This document shows positions 53,068 to 63,326 of a stretch of DNA of 64,000 bases, one piece after another. Made by a program: the position numbers and the translations under genes. The stretch comes from RFPI01 sp964470195 (GTDB lineage: Bacteria; Pseudomonadota; Gammaproteobacteria; Burkholderiales; Methylophilaceae), in NCBI GenBank assembly GCA_964470195.1, contig CAYYBG010000006.1, positions 1 to 64,000 on the forward strand, in the 5' to 3' direction. Position 1 is the first letter of the stretch; every line of letters begins with the position of its first letter. The notes beneath the pieces were generated by a model. It had not been told where the DNA came from and did not search any database. It was given only the letters and a program-made list of their open reading frames with translations.

Positions 53068-55023
53068 ATGCATAATGATAGCTTTTTGACATGGGTCAAC
53101 GGTGAGCCCTTTTCTACCTTATTTGAGGATATTTATTTTTCTCAAGCGCATGGTTTACAGGAGACCGACCATGTATTTCTGCAACAAAACCATCTGCAAC
53201 AGCGCTGGCACAATCTGACTCAGTCGCATTTCACTATTATTGAAACTGGCTTTGGCACTGGTCTTAATTTTCTTTGCAGTTGTCGGCTTTGGCTTGACAG
53301 TGCTAAACCTGAGCAACGCTTGCACTTTATTTCCTGTGAACGACACCCACTTAGCTTAAAGCAATTGCATCAAGCACACGCGCTGTGGCCTGAGTTAGCC
53401 GAGTTTAGTCATGCTTTACTTGAGCAATATGCTTTGCTAGGCCTAGGGTTTCATCGTTTTCATTTATTTGATCAGCGCATTTCTCTGACGCTGTTTATTG
53501 GCGATGTGATGGATATGATGAAGCAACTGCATGGCGTTGCTGATGCGTGGTTTTTAGATGGCTTTGCCCCAGCTAAAAATCCTGCTATGTGGCAAGCTGC
53601 GCTATTTCAATCCATGGCAAAGCATTCCAAAGCAGGAACTTCTTTCGCAACTTTCACTGCTGCAGGTGAGGTGAGACGTGGACTGCTAGAGGCTGGTTTT
53701 GTAGTGAATAAAATCCCTGGGTATGGCAAAAAACGTGAGATGTTGTCAGGGCATTTTGGTACGGACAACAAACCTGAACAAGCATTTCATGCAACTGGCA
53801 AAAGCAAAACGGCCATCATCTTGGGCGCTGGTGTAGCTGGCTTAACTTCCGCCCATGCGCTTGCAAAGCGAGGCTGGCATTGTAGCGTGATAGATAAGCA
53901 CAGTGATGTCGCGCAAGAAGCCTCAGGCAACCCTGTTGCTGTGCTTTACCCACGCCCCAACTTGGCTGATAACCCACTCAACCAATTAGCACTGGCATGT
54001 TATCAATATACGATTAACTGGCTGAAGCAATTGCAACTTTGTGAGCAGGATTATGATTTATGCGGCGTGTTGCAACTGGCAAAAGATCATCACGAAGCCA
54101 AACGCTTGGCAGAAATTGCCCAGCATGCGCCAGCTTGGGCATCGTTTCTGCCTGCCCATCAAGTCAATCAAATCAGCGGTATTGACTTGAACCAACCCGG
54201 ACTATACTTTCCAGATGCCGGCTGGATAAAGCCACATGCGTTGTGTCGGCGTCTTAGCAATAGCGCTGGTGTGTTGTTGCAATTGCATCGTCAGGCTTTG
54301 CGTCTTGAGCAAACTTGTGATGGTTGGCGCCTATGGGATGGCAGTGAGGTGATGGCTGAGGCTGATGTGCTGATTCTTGCCAACGCTTACCATATTGCGG
54401 ATTTCAGGCAATCCCAGCACTGTGAGTTAACGCCTGTGGCAGGTCAAATTAGCCTACTGCCCCCCTACCCTGAATTGCAAAAGTTATCCTGTGTCATATG
54501 CTCCGACGCTTATCTCACCCCGAATATTGATGGTCTGCATAGTTTGGGAGCCACTTTTGAACCATATCAAACCAATTTGTCAGTCACTGCTGAAGCACAT
54601 CAAAAGAACCTCGAATCCTTACAAGTATTTTTATCAGATTTCGATGGCGCAACATGCGATCTAAATCAATGGCAAGGAAGAAGCGCTATTCGCAGCTGTA
54701 GTTTTGATTATTTGCCGATGTTAGGCGCAGTCATTGATCAGGCCAACATGCCCAGTCCAGTGATGTTTCAGCGTAATAAACAGCTTTTACCGCCATTGCA
54801 TCGGGGCTTATATATTCATGCTGGTCATGGTGCTAAAGGCTTATTGCAAGCCCCGTTATGTGCGGAAATTTTGGCTTGCCAAATCAACTCTGAACCCATG
54901 CCTGTCGGGGTAGAGTTGCTTGCTGCATTAAATCCCAACCGCCAACTATTGAAACGATTGGGTTTGAAAAGTCTCAAACAGCAGTATCACGACCCACTGC
55001 AATCACAAGTGCAAACAGGTTAA
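53068..55023 (+). CDS. mnmC: Bifunctional tRNA 5-methylaminomethyl-2-thiouridine biosynthesis protein MnmC
   Basis: Completes mnm5(s2)U34 in tRNAs for Glu, Lys, Gln and others. 651 residues: an N-terminal SAM methyltransferase (about 1-235; IETGFGTGLNFL, WFLDGFAPAKNPAMW) fused to a C-terminal FAD oxidoreductase (from about 248; AIILGAGVAGLTSAHALAKRGW, HAGHGAKGLLQAPL near the end). Both halves look intact. It starts 80 bases from the divergent PQQ gene and ends 9 bases before the next. Confidence 0.95.
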   Translation: MHNDSFLTWVNGEPFSTLFEDIYFSQAHGLQETDHVFLQQNHLQQRWHNLTQSHFTIIETGFGTGLNFLCSCRLWLDSAKPEQRLHFISCERHPLSLKQLHQAHALWPELAEFSHALLEQYALLGLGFHRFHLFDQRISLTLFIGDVMDMMKQLHGVADAWFLDGFAPAKNPAMWQAALFQSMAKHSKAGTSFATFTAAGEVRRGLLEAGFVVNKIPGYGKKREMLSGHFGTDNKPEQAFHATGKSKTAIILGAGVAGLTSAHALAKRGWHCSVIDKHSDVAQEASGNPVAVLYPRPNLADNPLNQLALACYQYTINWLKQLQLCEQDYDLCGVLQLAKDHHEAKRLAEIAQHAPAWASFLPAHQVNQISGIDLNQPGLYFPDAGWIKPHALCRRLSNSAGVLLQLHRQALRLEQTCDGWRLWDGSEVMAEADVLILANAYHIADFRQSQHCELTPVAGQISLLPPYPELQKLSCVICSDAYLTPNIDGLHSLGATFEPYQTNLSVTAEAHQKNLESLQVFLSDFDGATCDLNQWQGRSAIRSCSFDYLPMLGAVIDQANMPSPVMFQRNKQLLPPLHRGLYIHAGHGAKGLLQAPLCAEILACQINSEPMPVGVELLAALNPNRQLLKRLGLKSLKQQYHDPLQSQVQTG

Positions 55024-55032
55024 AATCCAGTC

Positions 55033-57135
55033 ATGGCTAACGTATCACTGTATCAACAAGCGCTTCATTATCATCGCCAAGGTCAACTATCTCAGGCTGA
55101 GCGTTTGTACTGTCAAATTCTCAACAGCGATCCCAACCATGCGGATAGTCTGCATTATTTAGGTCTTTTGTACTATCAAACAGAGCGTAGTGCGCAGGCA
55201 AAAAATATTCTAGAAAAAGCGTTAACCATATCTCCTAATAATATTGATTTAATTCAACATTATTCTTTATGTTTACGCGATCTTGGCGAGTTTGAGTTGG
55301 CAATTCAGCATTTAAAAAAAGCACAAGCAATGCGCCCTGATGATGCTGATTTATTGCAAAACCTAGCAAATACTTATTGGATAGCAGAACGTTATCATGA
55401 AGCGGTTGGGCTGTTTTCAGAACTCTTACAACATGATCAAGACAATACCGATATCCGCGATAGTTTGCTTTCTGTGTTGTCTCTACAAGGCAATCAAGCC
55501 CATCAGCAAGGTGATTATGCATTGGCACAACAATGTTTTCAGCGTGCCTTGGGGATTTCTGCTGAATCTGAGTTATTTTATAACTTGGCAAATGCGGAAC
55601 GTGAATTAGGCCAACTTACCCAAGCGCGCCAGCACTATCTTCAGGCATTGTCGATCAGTCCCGAGGATGCTGATATTTATAATAATCTTGGTAATGTTGA
55701 GCGCGAGCTAGGCAATTTGTCTCAAGCGATTGATTATTACCAACAAGCGATACAACGCAATCCACAACTTGGACATGCTTTGGTACACCTGATCCATCAA
55801 AAGCAACATGCTTGTGACTGGCACGACTTGTATTCTCAAGTTCAACAAGTTCAATCCTGGGTGAGCCAGCAAATCCCCATGCAGATATCGCCTTTTGCCT
55901 TTTTGTCTATGCCTGACACTTGCGCTAAAGCACAACTGGAGTGTGCTAATTTGTGGCTGAAGCAGCGTTATCAGTCATGGTTCTCAAAAGCGCGTCTAAC
56001 CCCCTTCAGTCTGCCAAAAACGATAGGTCAATCCGGTAAAATCCGTTTAGGCTATTTATCTGCTGATTTTCGTCAGCATCCACTTGCGAGCTTGGTAACA
56101 GAGATATTGGAACTGCATCAGCGCAATCAATTTGAGGTATATGCCTACTCCACTGGCAAAAATGATGAAACTGCGGAGCGTCAGCGTTTTCAACACAGTG
56201 TGGATTATTTCCGTGATATCAGAACACTCAGTATTGAACTTGCTGCGCAACAAATTCACGCCGATCAAATCGATATCCTCATTGATTTAACTGGTTTCAC
56301 TCAAAACAGTCGTGCGCAAATTACGGCACTCAAGCCTGCGCCTATCAGCATTAACTGGTTAGGTTTTCCTGGCACTATGGGAGCGGGCTTGTATGACTAT
56401 ATCGTGGCGGATGCCATCACTATTCCAGATTCACAAGCATGCCATTATGCAGAGCAAGTACTGCGTATGCCCCATTGTTATCAGCCCAATGATAGACAGC
56501 GTCCACAAGCATTGAAAGCGCAAAGAAAAGACCACGGTTTGAGTGACGATGCCGTGGTGTATGCGTGTTTTAATCAGACATTCAAGATTTTGCCCGTGGT
56601 ATTTTCACGTTGGATGCAGATACTAAAAGCGGTTCCAAATAGCGTGCTATGGCTGTTGGAATGCAATACGCTAGCCAAGCAAAACCTGCTAATACAAGCG
56701 CAACAAGCGGGCATAACGCCAACTCGATTAATATTTGCGCCAAGAGTTGATAGGCAAACCCATCTCAGTCGATTAGCATTAGCCGATTTGTTCTTGGACA
56801 CCCTGCCTTATAACGCACATACCACAGCCAGTGATGCTTTGTGGGTTGGCTTGCCAGTATTGACTTGTTGTGGAGAAACTTTTGCCTCGCGGGTTGGAGC
56901 TAGTTTATTAACTGCCATTGGCCTCTCCGAGCTGATTTGTTACCAACTTGACAGCTATCAACAAAGGGCTATTCAGCTAGGCTTGTCGCCACATGAACGC
57001 GCGTTGCTCAGACAAAAACTGGTCCAAAATCGAGATACCAGCGCTTTGTTTGATAGCCAACAATTTTGCCGAGATTTGGAAAGTCTTTATCTGCAAATTG
57101 TGAGCGAAAAAAATATGAGTGATAGAAATCAATAA
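55033..57135 (+). CDS. TPR protein with SPINDLY/GT41 O-GlcNAc transferase domain
   Basis: 700 residues. Residues 1-245 hold about six TPRs (for example ADSLHYLGLLYYQTERSAQA, DIYNNLGNVERELGNLSQAI). From about 330 a GT41 catalytic region follows: KIRLGYLSADFRQHP, VYAYSTGKNDET, ILIDLTGFTQNSR, PISINWLGFPGTMG and NAHTTASDALWVGLPVLT. These match the bacterial SPINDLY type used to add sugars to Ser/Thr of proteins such as adhesins, flagellin or pilin. No obvious target gene is near. Confidence 0.88.
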   Translation: MANVSLYQQALHYHRQGQLSQAERLYCQILNSDPNHADSLHYLGLLYYQTERSAQAKNILEKALTISPNNIDLIQHYSLCLRDLGEFELAIQHLKKAQAMRPDDADLLQNLANTYWIAERYHEAVGLFSELLQHDQDNTDIRDSLLSVLSLQGNQAHQQGDYALAQQCFQRALGISAESELFYNLANAERELGQLTQARQHYLQALSISPEDADIYNNLGNVERELGNLSQAIDYYQQAIQRNPQLGHALVHLIHQKQHACDWHDLYSQVQQVQSWVSQQIPMQISPFAFLSMPDTCAKAQLECANLWLKQRYQSWFSKARLTPFSLPKTIGQSGKIRLGYLSADFRQHPLASLVTEILELHQRNQFEVYAYSTGKNDETAERQRFQHSVDYFRDIRTLSIELAAQQIHADQIDILIDLTGFTQNSRAQITALKPAPISINWLGFPGTMGAGLYDYIVADAITIPDSQACHYAEQVLRMPHCYQPNDRQRPQALKAQRKDHGLSDDAVVYACFNQTFKILPVVFSRWMQILKAVPNSVLWLLECNTLAKQNLLIQAQQAGITPTRLIFAPRVDRQTHLSRLALADLFLDTLPYNAHTTASDALWVGLPVLTCCGETFASRVGASLLTAIGLSELICYQLDSYQQRAIQLGLSPHERALLRQKLVQNRDTSALFDSQQFCRDLESLYLQIVSEKNMSDRNQ

Positions 57136-57201
57136 GGCAAGTCTATGAAGTCAGACTTTTCCTTCGCAGGAATGGCGCTAGGCCGATGACGAAACAGGCA
57201 G

Positions 57202-58305
57202 TTAGCCTGAAATCGCCTGCTTGAGTGCCATCAAAAAGCGTTCATTTTCAGCAAACAAGCCGATGCTGACGCGCAAATATTCTGGCATTTGATAATTAGC
57301 AATAGGCCTTACAATCACGCCCTGCTGCAACAGGCGTTGATAAACACCGGCTGCATCGCCCACTTTAAAGCTCACAAAGTTGCCATAGGAAGGAATGAAA
57401 TCTAATGCCAGCTCATTCAATCCTCGCGTCACTTGTTCCATCCCTGCTTGATTTAAAGCACGACTGCGGGCCAAATAATCATGGTCGTTTAAGACGGCGA
57501 TACCAGCTGCTTGTGCCACACTGTTGATATTAAACGGTTGTCTGACACGATTGATTAAATCGGCAATCACTCGACTGGTTGCCCCAAATCCCAGTCTTAA
57601 ACCTGCCAAACCATAGGCTTTTGAAAACGAACGCGAAACAAGTAAATTGGGAAACTCGGACAGCCAGTTCAATGCCTCAGACTTATCTACTTCTGACAAA
57701 TATTCGTCATAGGCCTCATCTAGAATTACCAGGATTGACGCTGGAAGCTTTTGCATAAAAGCTTTTAGCGTGGCTTTATCTATTAGCGTGCCAGTTGGAT
57801 TATTTGGGTTTGCAATAAATATCAATCTTGTTTTGGGCGTAATCGCATGAAACATCGCATCTAAATCGTGGGCATAATGTTTAGCGGGTACGGCTACTCC
57901 TGTCGCGCCAACTGCTTGGGTGACTAAGGCGTAAACCGCAAATGCGTGTTGAGAGAAGATGGCTTCATCGCCAGCAGACAAAAACGTTCGCGCGGCTAAC
58001 TCTAAAATATCGTTCGATCCGTTACCAAATATCAGTTGATGCACATCCAAATTAAATTGATTAGCGACAGCAGCACGTAAATCTACATTACCGCCATCAG
58101 GATAACGAGCAATATCAGCGATGGCATCTTGCATTGCCTCATAGGCTTTTGGGCTTGGTCCTAGTGGATTTTCGTTTGAAGCTAACTTGACGATTTGCTC
58201 TACTGGCAAACCCATTTCACGCGCCAAGTCACTAATCGGTTTTCCGGGTTGATAGGGTGCAATACAACGAATATAGGATGGCACTAATTCACATAAGTCT
58301 GACAC
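57202..58305 (-). CDS. hisC: Histidinol-phosphate aminotransferase
   Basis: PLP aminotransferase, 367 residues. LASNENPLGPSPKAYEAM at the N-terminus, FIANPNNPTGTLI mid-protein, and SRSFSKAYGLAGLRLGFG with the PLP lysine. Beside pheA it may also act on phenylpyruvate or prephenate, as this paralogue (often called hisC2) does in aromatic operons. Ten bases after pheA. In many betaproteobacteria tyrA and aroA follow; here the strand ends and an unrelated gene converges. Confidence 0.93.
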   Translation of the reverse strand: MSDLCELVPSYIRCIAPYQPGKPISDLAREMGLPVEQIVKLASNENPLGPSPKAYEAMQDAIADIARYPDGGNVDLRAAVANQFNLDVHQLIFGNGSNDILELAARTFLSAGDEAIFSQHAFAVYALVTQAVGATGVAVPAKHYAHDLDAMFHAITPKTRLIFIANPNNPTGTLIDKATLKAFMQKLPASILVILDEAYDEYLSEVDKSEALNWLSEFPNLLVSRSFSKAYGLAGLRLGFGATSRVIADLINRVRQPFNINSVAQAAGIAVLNDHDYLARSRALNQAGMEQVTRGLNELALDFIPSYGNFVSFKVGDAAGVYQRLLQQGVIVRPIANYQMPEYLRVSIGLFAENERFLMALKQAISG

Positions 58306-58315
58306 GATAATCCTC

Positions 58316-59392
58316 TTAAATCACTGCAATAGGATAAGATCCCAAAATTTTCAGTAATGAAGCGCGTTGCGCAATTTCCTGCAATGCCCTATCCACTTTG
58401 GCGTCTTGTTGATGGCCTTCAATATCAACAAAGAATACATATTCCCATAGTCCCATTTTGGCTGGGCGAGATTCAAATTTGGTCATGCTTACCTGGTTTT
58501 TAGCTAAGGGCTCAAGAATAGATACCATAGCACCGGGTACATTTTTGGTGGCAATTAATAATGAAGTTTTATCTCTACCAGAGGCAGCGACCTCATGAGT
58601 CGCCAATACCAAAAATCGTGTAGTGTTTTTGGGGTCGTCTTCGATGTTCACAGCTAATGTTTGCAGGCTAAATATTTCCGCGGCACGCTCGCTAGCGATT
58701 GCTGAGGCCCCCTGTTCGTTGGCTGCCATTCTTGCCGCTTCTGCATTACTGGAAAGCGCTTGCAGATGGGCATTGGGTAAGTGTTGATACAACCATTCAT
58801 GACATTGGGCGAGTGACTGACTATGTGAATAAACCTTGTTAATTTCACTCAAGTCTTGATGCTGACTGAGTAAATGATGGTGAATAGGCAATGTGATTTC
58901 ACCACAAATTTTTAAATTGCTGGCAGTCAGCAAATCTAATGTCCGGCCTACTGCACCCTCAGTTGAGTTCTCTACTGGCACGACACCATAGTCGGCCTGA
59001 CCAGACTCGACGGCACGGAACACATCATCAATCGAACTACATTGCATAGGCGCAGACAATCCACCAAACTGCTTATTGGCAGCCTCCTCGCTAAATGTGC
59101 CCAAAGGACCTAGAAAAGCCACCGTAACAGCTTTTTCCAGCGCACGGCAATTCGACATAACACTTCGAAATATAGCGCTAATCGCCTCATCAGGAAGCGG
59201 GCCTTGGTTAAGTTCTAGCAAACGTCTTAATACTTGCGCCTCGCGCTCTGGACGATAGATAGGCCCACCGCCTTTAAGCTCGCCAATTTGGCGTGCATGA
59301 TGGGCGCGTTGGTTGACCAATACGAGTAATTGCTCGTCTATCGCGTCTATCTGATCGCGATATTGCTTGAGTTGATGATCATTTTGTTTCAT
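58316..59392 (-). CDS. pheA: Bifunctional chorismate mutase/prephenate dehydratase
   Basis: Converts chorismate to phenylpyruvate. 358 residues from ATG 59392, seven bases after GAGG; an upstream in-frame ATG at 59425 overlaps serC. N-terminal AroQ mutase helix (YRDQIDAIDEQLLVLVNQR), dehydratase domain (VAFLGPLGTFSEEAA, VPVENSTEGAVGRTLDLL) and a C-terminal ACT domain with ESRP (TKFESRPAKMGLWEYVFF), which senses phenylalanine. Confidence 0.96.
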   Translation of the reverse strand: MKQNDHQLKQYRDQIDAIDEQLLVLVNQRAHHARQIGELKGGGPIYRPEREAQVLRRLLELNQGPLPDEAISAIFRSVMSNCRALEKAVTVAFLGPLGTFSEEAANKQFGGLSAPMQCSSIDDVFRAVESGQADYGVVPVENSTEGAVGRTLDLLTASNLKICGEITLPIHHHLLSQHQDLSEINKVYSHSQSLAQCHEWLYQHLPNAHLQALSSNAEAARMAANEQGASAIASERAAEIFSLQTLAVNIEDDPKNTTRFLVLATHEVAASGRDKTSLLIATKNVPGAMVSILEPLAKNQVSMTKFESRPAKMGLWEYVFFVDIEGHQQDAKVDRALQEIAQRASLLKILGSYPIAVI

Positions 59393-59405
59393 CGCATGCC
59401 TCGCT

Positions 59406-60488
59406 CTATTTGTGATCGTTGGCAAACTGCTGCATAAACGCTATCAGCGTTTGTACCCCCTCGATTGGCATGGCGTTGTAAATCGAAGCACGCATGCCGC
59501 CCACTAGTTTATGTCCCTTTAACTGAAGCAACCCTTGCTGCTGGGCGGCTTGTAAGAAAGCACTATCCATGCTGGTATCAGGCAGAGTAAAAGGAATATT
59601 CATACGGGAACGATTTTCACGCGCCACAGGAGCGCAATAAAAATCTGAGCTATCAATATAGTCATAGAGTAGATTGGCTTTTTCGATATTACGTTGCTCG
59701 ATTGCCGCCAATCCCCCTTGTTGTTTCAACCACTTAAACACCAAACCAGCCATATAAATCGCATAAGTAGGTGGGGTGTTGTACATGGATTGATGATCAG
59801 AGTGCGTTTGGTAGTTCAACATGGTCGGTACGTGCGAGGCTGCATGACCGATAAGGTCCTCACGCACAATCACTATCGTCAAACCAGCAGGACCGATATT
59901 TTTTTGTGCGCCTGCATAAATCAAACCATAGCGTGAGACATCTATAGGCCTGGATAAGATATGTGAAGACATATCGCATACCAAGGGTACGTGACCACTG
60001 TCGGGCAGAGTAAACATCTCTACCCCACCTATGGTTTCATTGGAAGTAATATGCAAATAGGCTGCATTGGGGTTGCATTGCCAAGAGGCTATCTCGGGAA
60101 CGTAGCTAAAGTTTTTGTCTGCACTGCTGGCAACCACATTCACTTGGCAATAATTGCTGGCTTCCTCGATGGCTTTTGTTGACCAAATTCCAGTATTTAA
60201 ATAGTCTGCACTGGCGCATTCACGTAACAGATTGAGTGGCACCATGGCAAATTGCAAATGAGCACCACCTTGCAAAAAAAGCACCCGGTAATTTGCCGGA
60301 ATTTGCATCAAATCGCGTAAATCTTGTTCTGCTTCTGAAGCAATTTGCATGAACTGTTCACCGCGATGACTCATTTCCATGACGGACATACCACAACCAT
60401 GCCAATCCGAAAGCTCAGCTTGCGCTTGATCTAACACCTGCTTAGGTAATACTGCTGGGCCAGCGGAAAAGTTGAATATGGGCTTCAT
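59406..60488 (-). CDS. serC: Phosphoserine aminotransferase
   Basis: Second step of serine synthesis, also used for pyridoxal phosphate. 360 residues from ATG 60488 (MKPIFNFSAGPAVLP); the upstream extension to 60527 overlaps gyrA and is not family-like. NFSAGPAVLP at the N-terminus, SHRGEQFMQI, and GAQKNIGPAG with the PLP lysine. The gyrA-serC-pheA series is typical of betaproteobacteria; the gap to gyrA is 10 bases. Confidence 0.96.
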   Translation of the reverse strand: MKPIFNFSAGPAVLPKQVLDQAQAELSDWHGCGMSVMEMSHRGEQFMQIASEAEQDLRDLMQIPANYRVLFLQGGAHLQFAMVPLNLLRECASADYLNTGIWSTKAIEEASNYCQVNVVASSADKNFSYVPEIASWQCNPNAAYLHITSNETIGGVEMFTLPDSGHVPLVCDMSSHILSRPIDVSRYGLIYAGAQKNIGPAGLTIVIVREDLIGHAASHVPTMLNYQTHSDHQSMYNTPPTYAIYMAGLVFKWLKQQGGLAAIEQRNIEKANLLYDYIDSSDFYCAPVARENRSRMNIPFTLPDTSMDSAFLQAAQQQGLLQLKGHKLVGGMRASIYNAMPIEGVQTLIAFMQQFANDHK

Positions 60489-60498
60489 GGTTGGTCGC

Positions 60499-63048
60499 TT
60501 ATTCTTCGTCATCCTCACCAGACTCAACTACTTTTTCTAGTCCGGATAATTTTTCACCCTCACCCAAATTAATCAATGTCACACCTTGTGTGGCACGACC
60601 TAATTCACGGATTTCTTTTACACGGGTACGGATTAAAACGCCGCCAGTCGTAATCAGCATAATTTCATCTTCATCACTGACCAGACGCGCAGCAACCACG
60701 CGTCCATTACGCTCGCTAATAGCGATGGCTTTGACACCTTGGGTGCCACGTCCTGAGTGACGGAAATCAGCCAGCACAGTTCGCTTACCGAAACCATTTT
60801 CGGTGGCTACCAAGACGGTTTGTTGGTCATTTTCTGCGACTAATAGGGATAGTACTTGCTGGTCTGCTTGTAATTTCATCCCTCGCACACCACGTGAGCT
60901 TCTGCCTGTTGCACGCACTTCTTCTTCATCGAACCACACCGCTTTACCACCATCAGAGACCAACACAATATCTTGACCGCCGTTGGTAATTTCAGCACCA
61001 ATTAAATAATCGCCATCGTCCAGATTAATGGCAATAATGCCGCTCTTTCTAGGGTTGGAGAATTCAATTAAGGCGGTCTTTTTAACGGTGCCCATAGAAG
61101 TCGCCATAAAAATAAAGTGCTGATCATCAAATACTTTCACTGGCAGGATGGCATTGATCTTCTCGCCTTCTTGCAATGGGAATAAGTTGACAATCGGTTT
61201 TCCACGGCTGGCTCGACCACCCTGTGGCACTTCATAAACCTTCAGCCAGTAAACTTGACCACGGCTGGAGAAACATAAAATGTAATCATGAGTATTAGCG
61301 ACAAACATTTTGTCGATAAAGTCATCTTCTTTGGTGGCTGCGGCTTGCTTGCCACGTCCACCTCGGCGTTGTGATCGATATTCATCTAATGGCTGTGATT
61401 TGATATAGCCAGTATGTGACAAAGTCACCACCACATCTTGGGGGGTAATCAAGTCCTCTAAGGATAGGTCTTGAGCGTTATGAACAATCTCACTGCGACG
61501 CGCGTCACCAAACTGCTGACGGATTTGGCTTAATTCTTCTGTGATAATTTGCGTCACCCGTTCAGCGCGCGCCAAGATATCCAACAAATCGGCAATCAAG
61601 TCCATCACTTCACGGTACTCATTGACGATTTTGTCTTGCTCCAAGCCAGTTAAGCGTTGTAAGCGCATTTGCAAGATTTCTTGAGCTTGCACTTCAGACA
61701 AACGATAGCCATTAGGCGTCATACCAAAATCGAGAGATAAACCGTCAGGACGGGAAGCTTCAATAGAGGCACGCTTTAACATTTCCTCAACAACTGGAGA
61801 GTTCCATACGCGGGCCATTAACTCACGCTTAGCATCAGGAGGAGTTGCCGCCGCCTTGATAATGGCAATCATCTCATCGACATTTGCCAGCGCAACCGCC
61901 AAGCCTTCTAGTACATGTCCCCGCTCACGAGCTTTGCGTAATTCATACACAGTTCTACGGGTAATGACTTCACGGCGATGACGTAAAAACGCTTCTAGCA
62001 TTTGTTTTAGATTAAGCAAACGGGGCTGACCATCAAGCAAGGCCACCATATTCATGCCGAAAGTTTCTTGCAATTGTGTTTGTTTATATAAGTTATTCAG
62101 TACAACCTCAGGGACTTCACCACGCTTGAGCTCGATCACCACACGCATACCTGATTTGTCTGATTCATCGCGAAGGTCAGAAATGCCTTCTATCTTCTTG
62201 TCATTGACTAACTCAGCGATTTTTTCAATCAACGTTTTCTTGTTAACCTGATAGGGTAATTCATCAATAATCAAGGACTGGCGATTACCACGCTCCATGT
62301 CCTCTACGTGGGTTCGTCCACGCATTACCACCCTACCTCTACCAGTTCGATAGCCTTCTCTAACTCCGGTAGTGCCGTAAATAATCCCTGCGGTTGGGAA
62401 ATCTGGACCAGGCACAATATCAATCAACTCGTCGACCGACATCTCGGGGTTAGTTAATAAAGCCAAACATGCATCAAGCACTTCGTTTAAGTTATGTGGC
62501 GGAATGTTAGTTGCCATCCCCACCGCAATCCCTGAGCTGCCATTAATCAGCAAATTGGGAATACGTGCAGGCATGATTAATGGTTCATCTTCGGAACCAT
62601 CGTAGTTCGGTCCAAAATCCACTGTCTCTTTGTCAATGTCGGCCAGCAACTCATGGGCAATACGTGACATACGAATTTCGGTATATCGCATCGCAGCAGC
62701 ATTATCACCGTCTACTGAGCCAAAATTACCTTGTCCGTCCACCAACATATAGCGCAAGGAGAAGTCCTGCGCCATCCGCACGATGGTGTCATACACTGCT
62801 GTATCACCATGGGGGTGATATTTACCAATGACGTCACCGACAATACGCGCAGACTTTTTGTAAGCACGATTCCAATCGTTGCTCAACTCATGCATTGCAA
62901 ATAACACACGTCTATGTACCGGCTTGAGGCCGTCACGAACATCGGGTAATGCACGACCCACGATTACGCTCATGGCATAATCTAAATAGGAACGACGCAT
63001 CTCTTCTTCTAGACTTACAGGCAGGGTTTCTTTGGCGAATTGGTCCAT
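60499..63048 (-). CDS. gyrA: DNA gyrase subunit A
   Basis: Breakage-reunion subunit that supercoils DNA with GyrB. 849 residues from ATG 63048 (MDQFAKETLPVSLEEEMRR); the extra N-terminal 26 residues of the longer frame are not family-like. Catalytic Tyr122 lies in RYTEIRMS. The quinolone-determining region reads HPHGDTAVYD, with Thr83 and Asp87. A C-terminal beta-pinwheel with the GyrA box QRRGGRGK is present. The acidic tail GEDDEE ends the chain. Confidence 0.97.
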   Translation of the reverse strand: MDQFAKETLPVSLEEEMRRSYLDYAMSVIVGRALPDVRDGLKPVHRRVLFAMHELSNDWNRAYKKSARIVGDVIGKYHPHGDTAVYDTIVRMAQDFSLRYMLVDGQGNFGSVDGDNAAAMRYTEIRMSRIAHELLADIDKETVDFGPNYDGSEDEPLIMPARIPNLLINGSSGIAVGMATNIPPHNLNEVLDACLALLTNPEMSVDELIDIVPGPDFPTAGIIYGTTGVREGYRTGRGRVVMRGRTHVEDMERGNRQSLIIDELPYQVNKKTLIEKIAELVNDKKIEGISDLRDESDKSGMRVVIELKRGEVPEVVLNNLYKQTQLQETFGMNMVALLDGQPRLLNLKQMLEAFLRHRREVITRRTVYELRKARERGHVLEGLAVALANVDEMIAIIKAAATPPDAKRELMARVWNSPVVEEMLKRASIEASRPDGLSLDFGMTPNGYRLSEVQAQEILQMRLQRLTGLEQDKIVNEYREVMDLIADLLDILARAERVTQIITEELSQIRQQFGDARRSEIVHNAQDLSLEDLITPQDVVVTLSHTGYIKSQPLDEYRSQRRGGRGKQAAATKEDDFIDKMFVANTHDYILCFSSRGQVYWLKVYEVPQGGRASRGKPIVNLFPLQEGEKINAILPVKVFDDQHFIFMATSMGTVKKTALIEFSNPRKSGIIAINLDDGDYLIGAEITNGGQDIVLVSDGGKAVWFDEEEVRATGRSSRGVRGMKLQADQQVLSLLVAENDQQTVLVATENGFGKRTVLADFRHSGRGTQGVKAIAISERNGRVVAARLVSDEDEIMLITTGGVLIRTRVKEIRELGRATQGVTLINLGEGEKLSGLEKVVESGEDDEE

Positions 63049-63109
63049 GTTTTTTATAAAAATGAAAGAGTTAAAAAGAGTTGATTTTTGCGTACAAAAA
63101 ACAGTCAAA

Positions 63110-63118
63110 ATTTTAGCA
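63110..63118 (-). promoter_or_regulatory. Candidate extended -10 box for gyrA
   Basis: On the minus strand this reads TGCTAAAAT, an extended -10 about 60 bases before the gyrA ATG. No good -35 box at the right distance was found, which is tolerable for extended -10 promoters. Low confidence. Confidence 0.35.
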
Positions 63119-63262
63119 GATTTCATACCTCAAAGGCAGTTTATTTGCGCTAAAAACATAACAAAGGGGCGCATAAATACTGCATTTTGCTGATATCAGT
63201 AAAAATCTGAGTGGGAACTTAAATATTCATCAGCATTTTTAAGCTAACACCCTATTTATTAG

Positions 63263-63290
63263 TTAATTTTTTTACAAATTAAGGTATAAT
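63263..63290 (+). promoter_or_regulatory. Candidate efp promoter
   Basis: Perfect TATAAT at 63285-63290 with TTAATT at 63263-63268 (16-base spacer, weak). Start near 63297, giving a 30-base leader to the efp ATG with GCAGGA as Shine-Dalgarno. Confidence 0.55.
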
Positions 63291-63326
63291 CCGCGACCTT
63301 TATAGCGAACAATTTGCAGGATTATT

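Noticed and set aside
53093..53098. Overlap of the PQQ gene with mnmC through a start at 53092
   Set aside because: The extra 35 residues precede a clear signal peptide starting at 52987, so the overlap is not real.
57139..57158. Terminator after the O-GlcNAc transferase gene
   Set aside because: AAGTCT/AGACTT forms only a six-pair stem with a long loop and a short T run; too weak to list.
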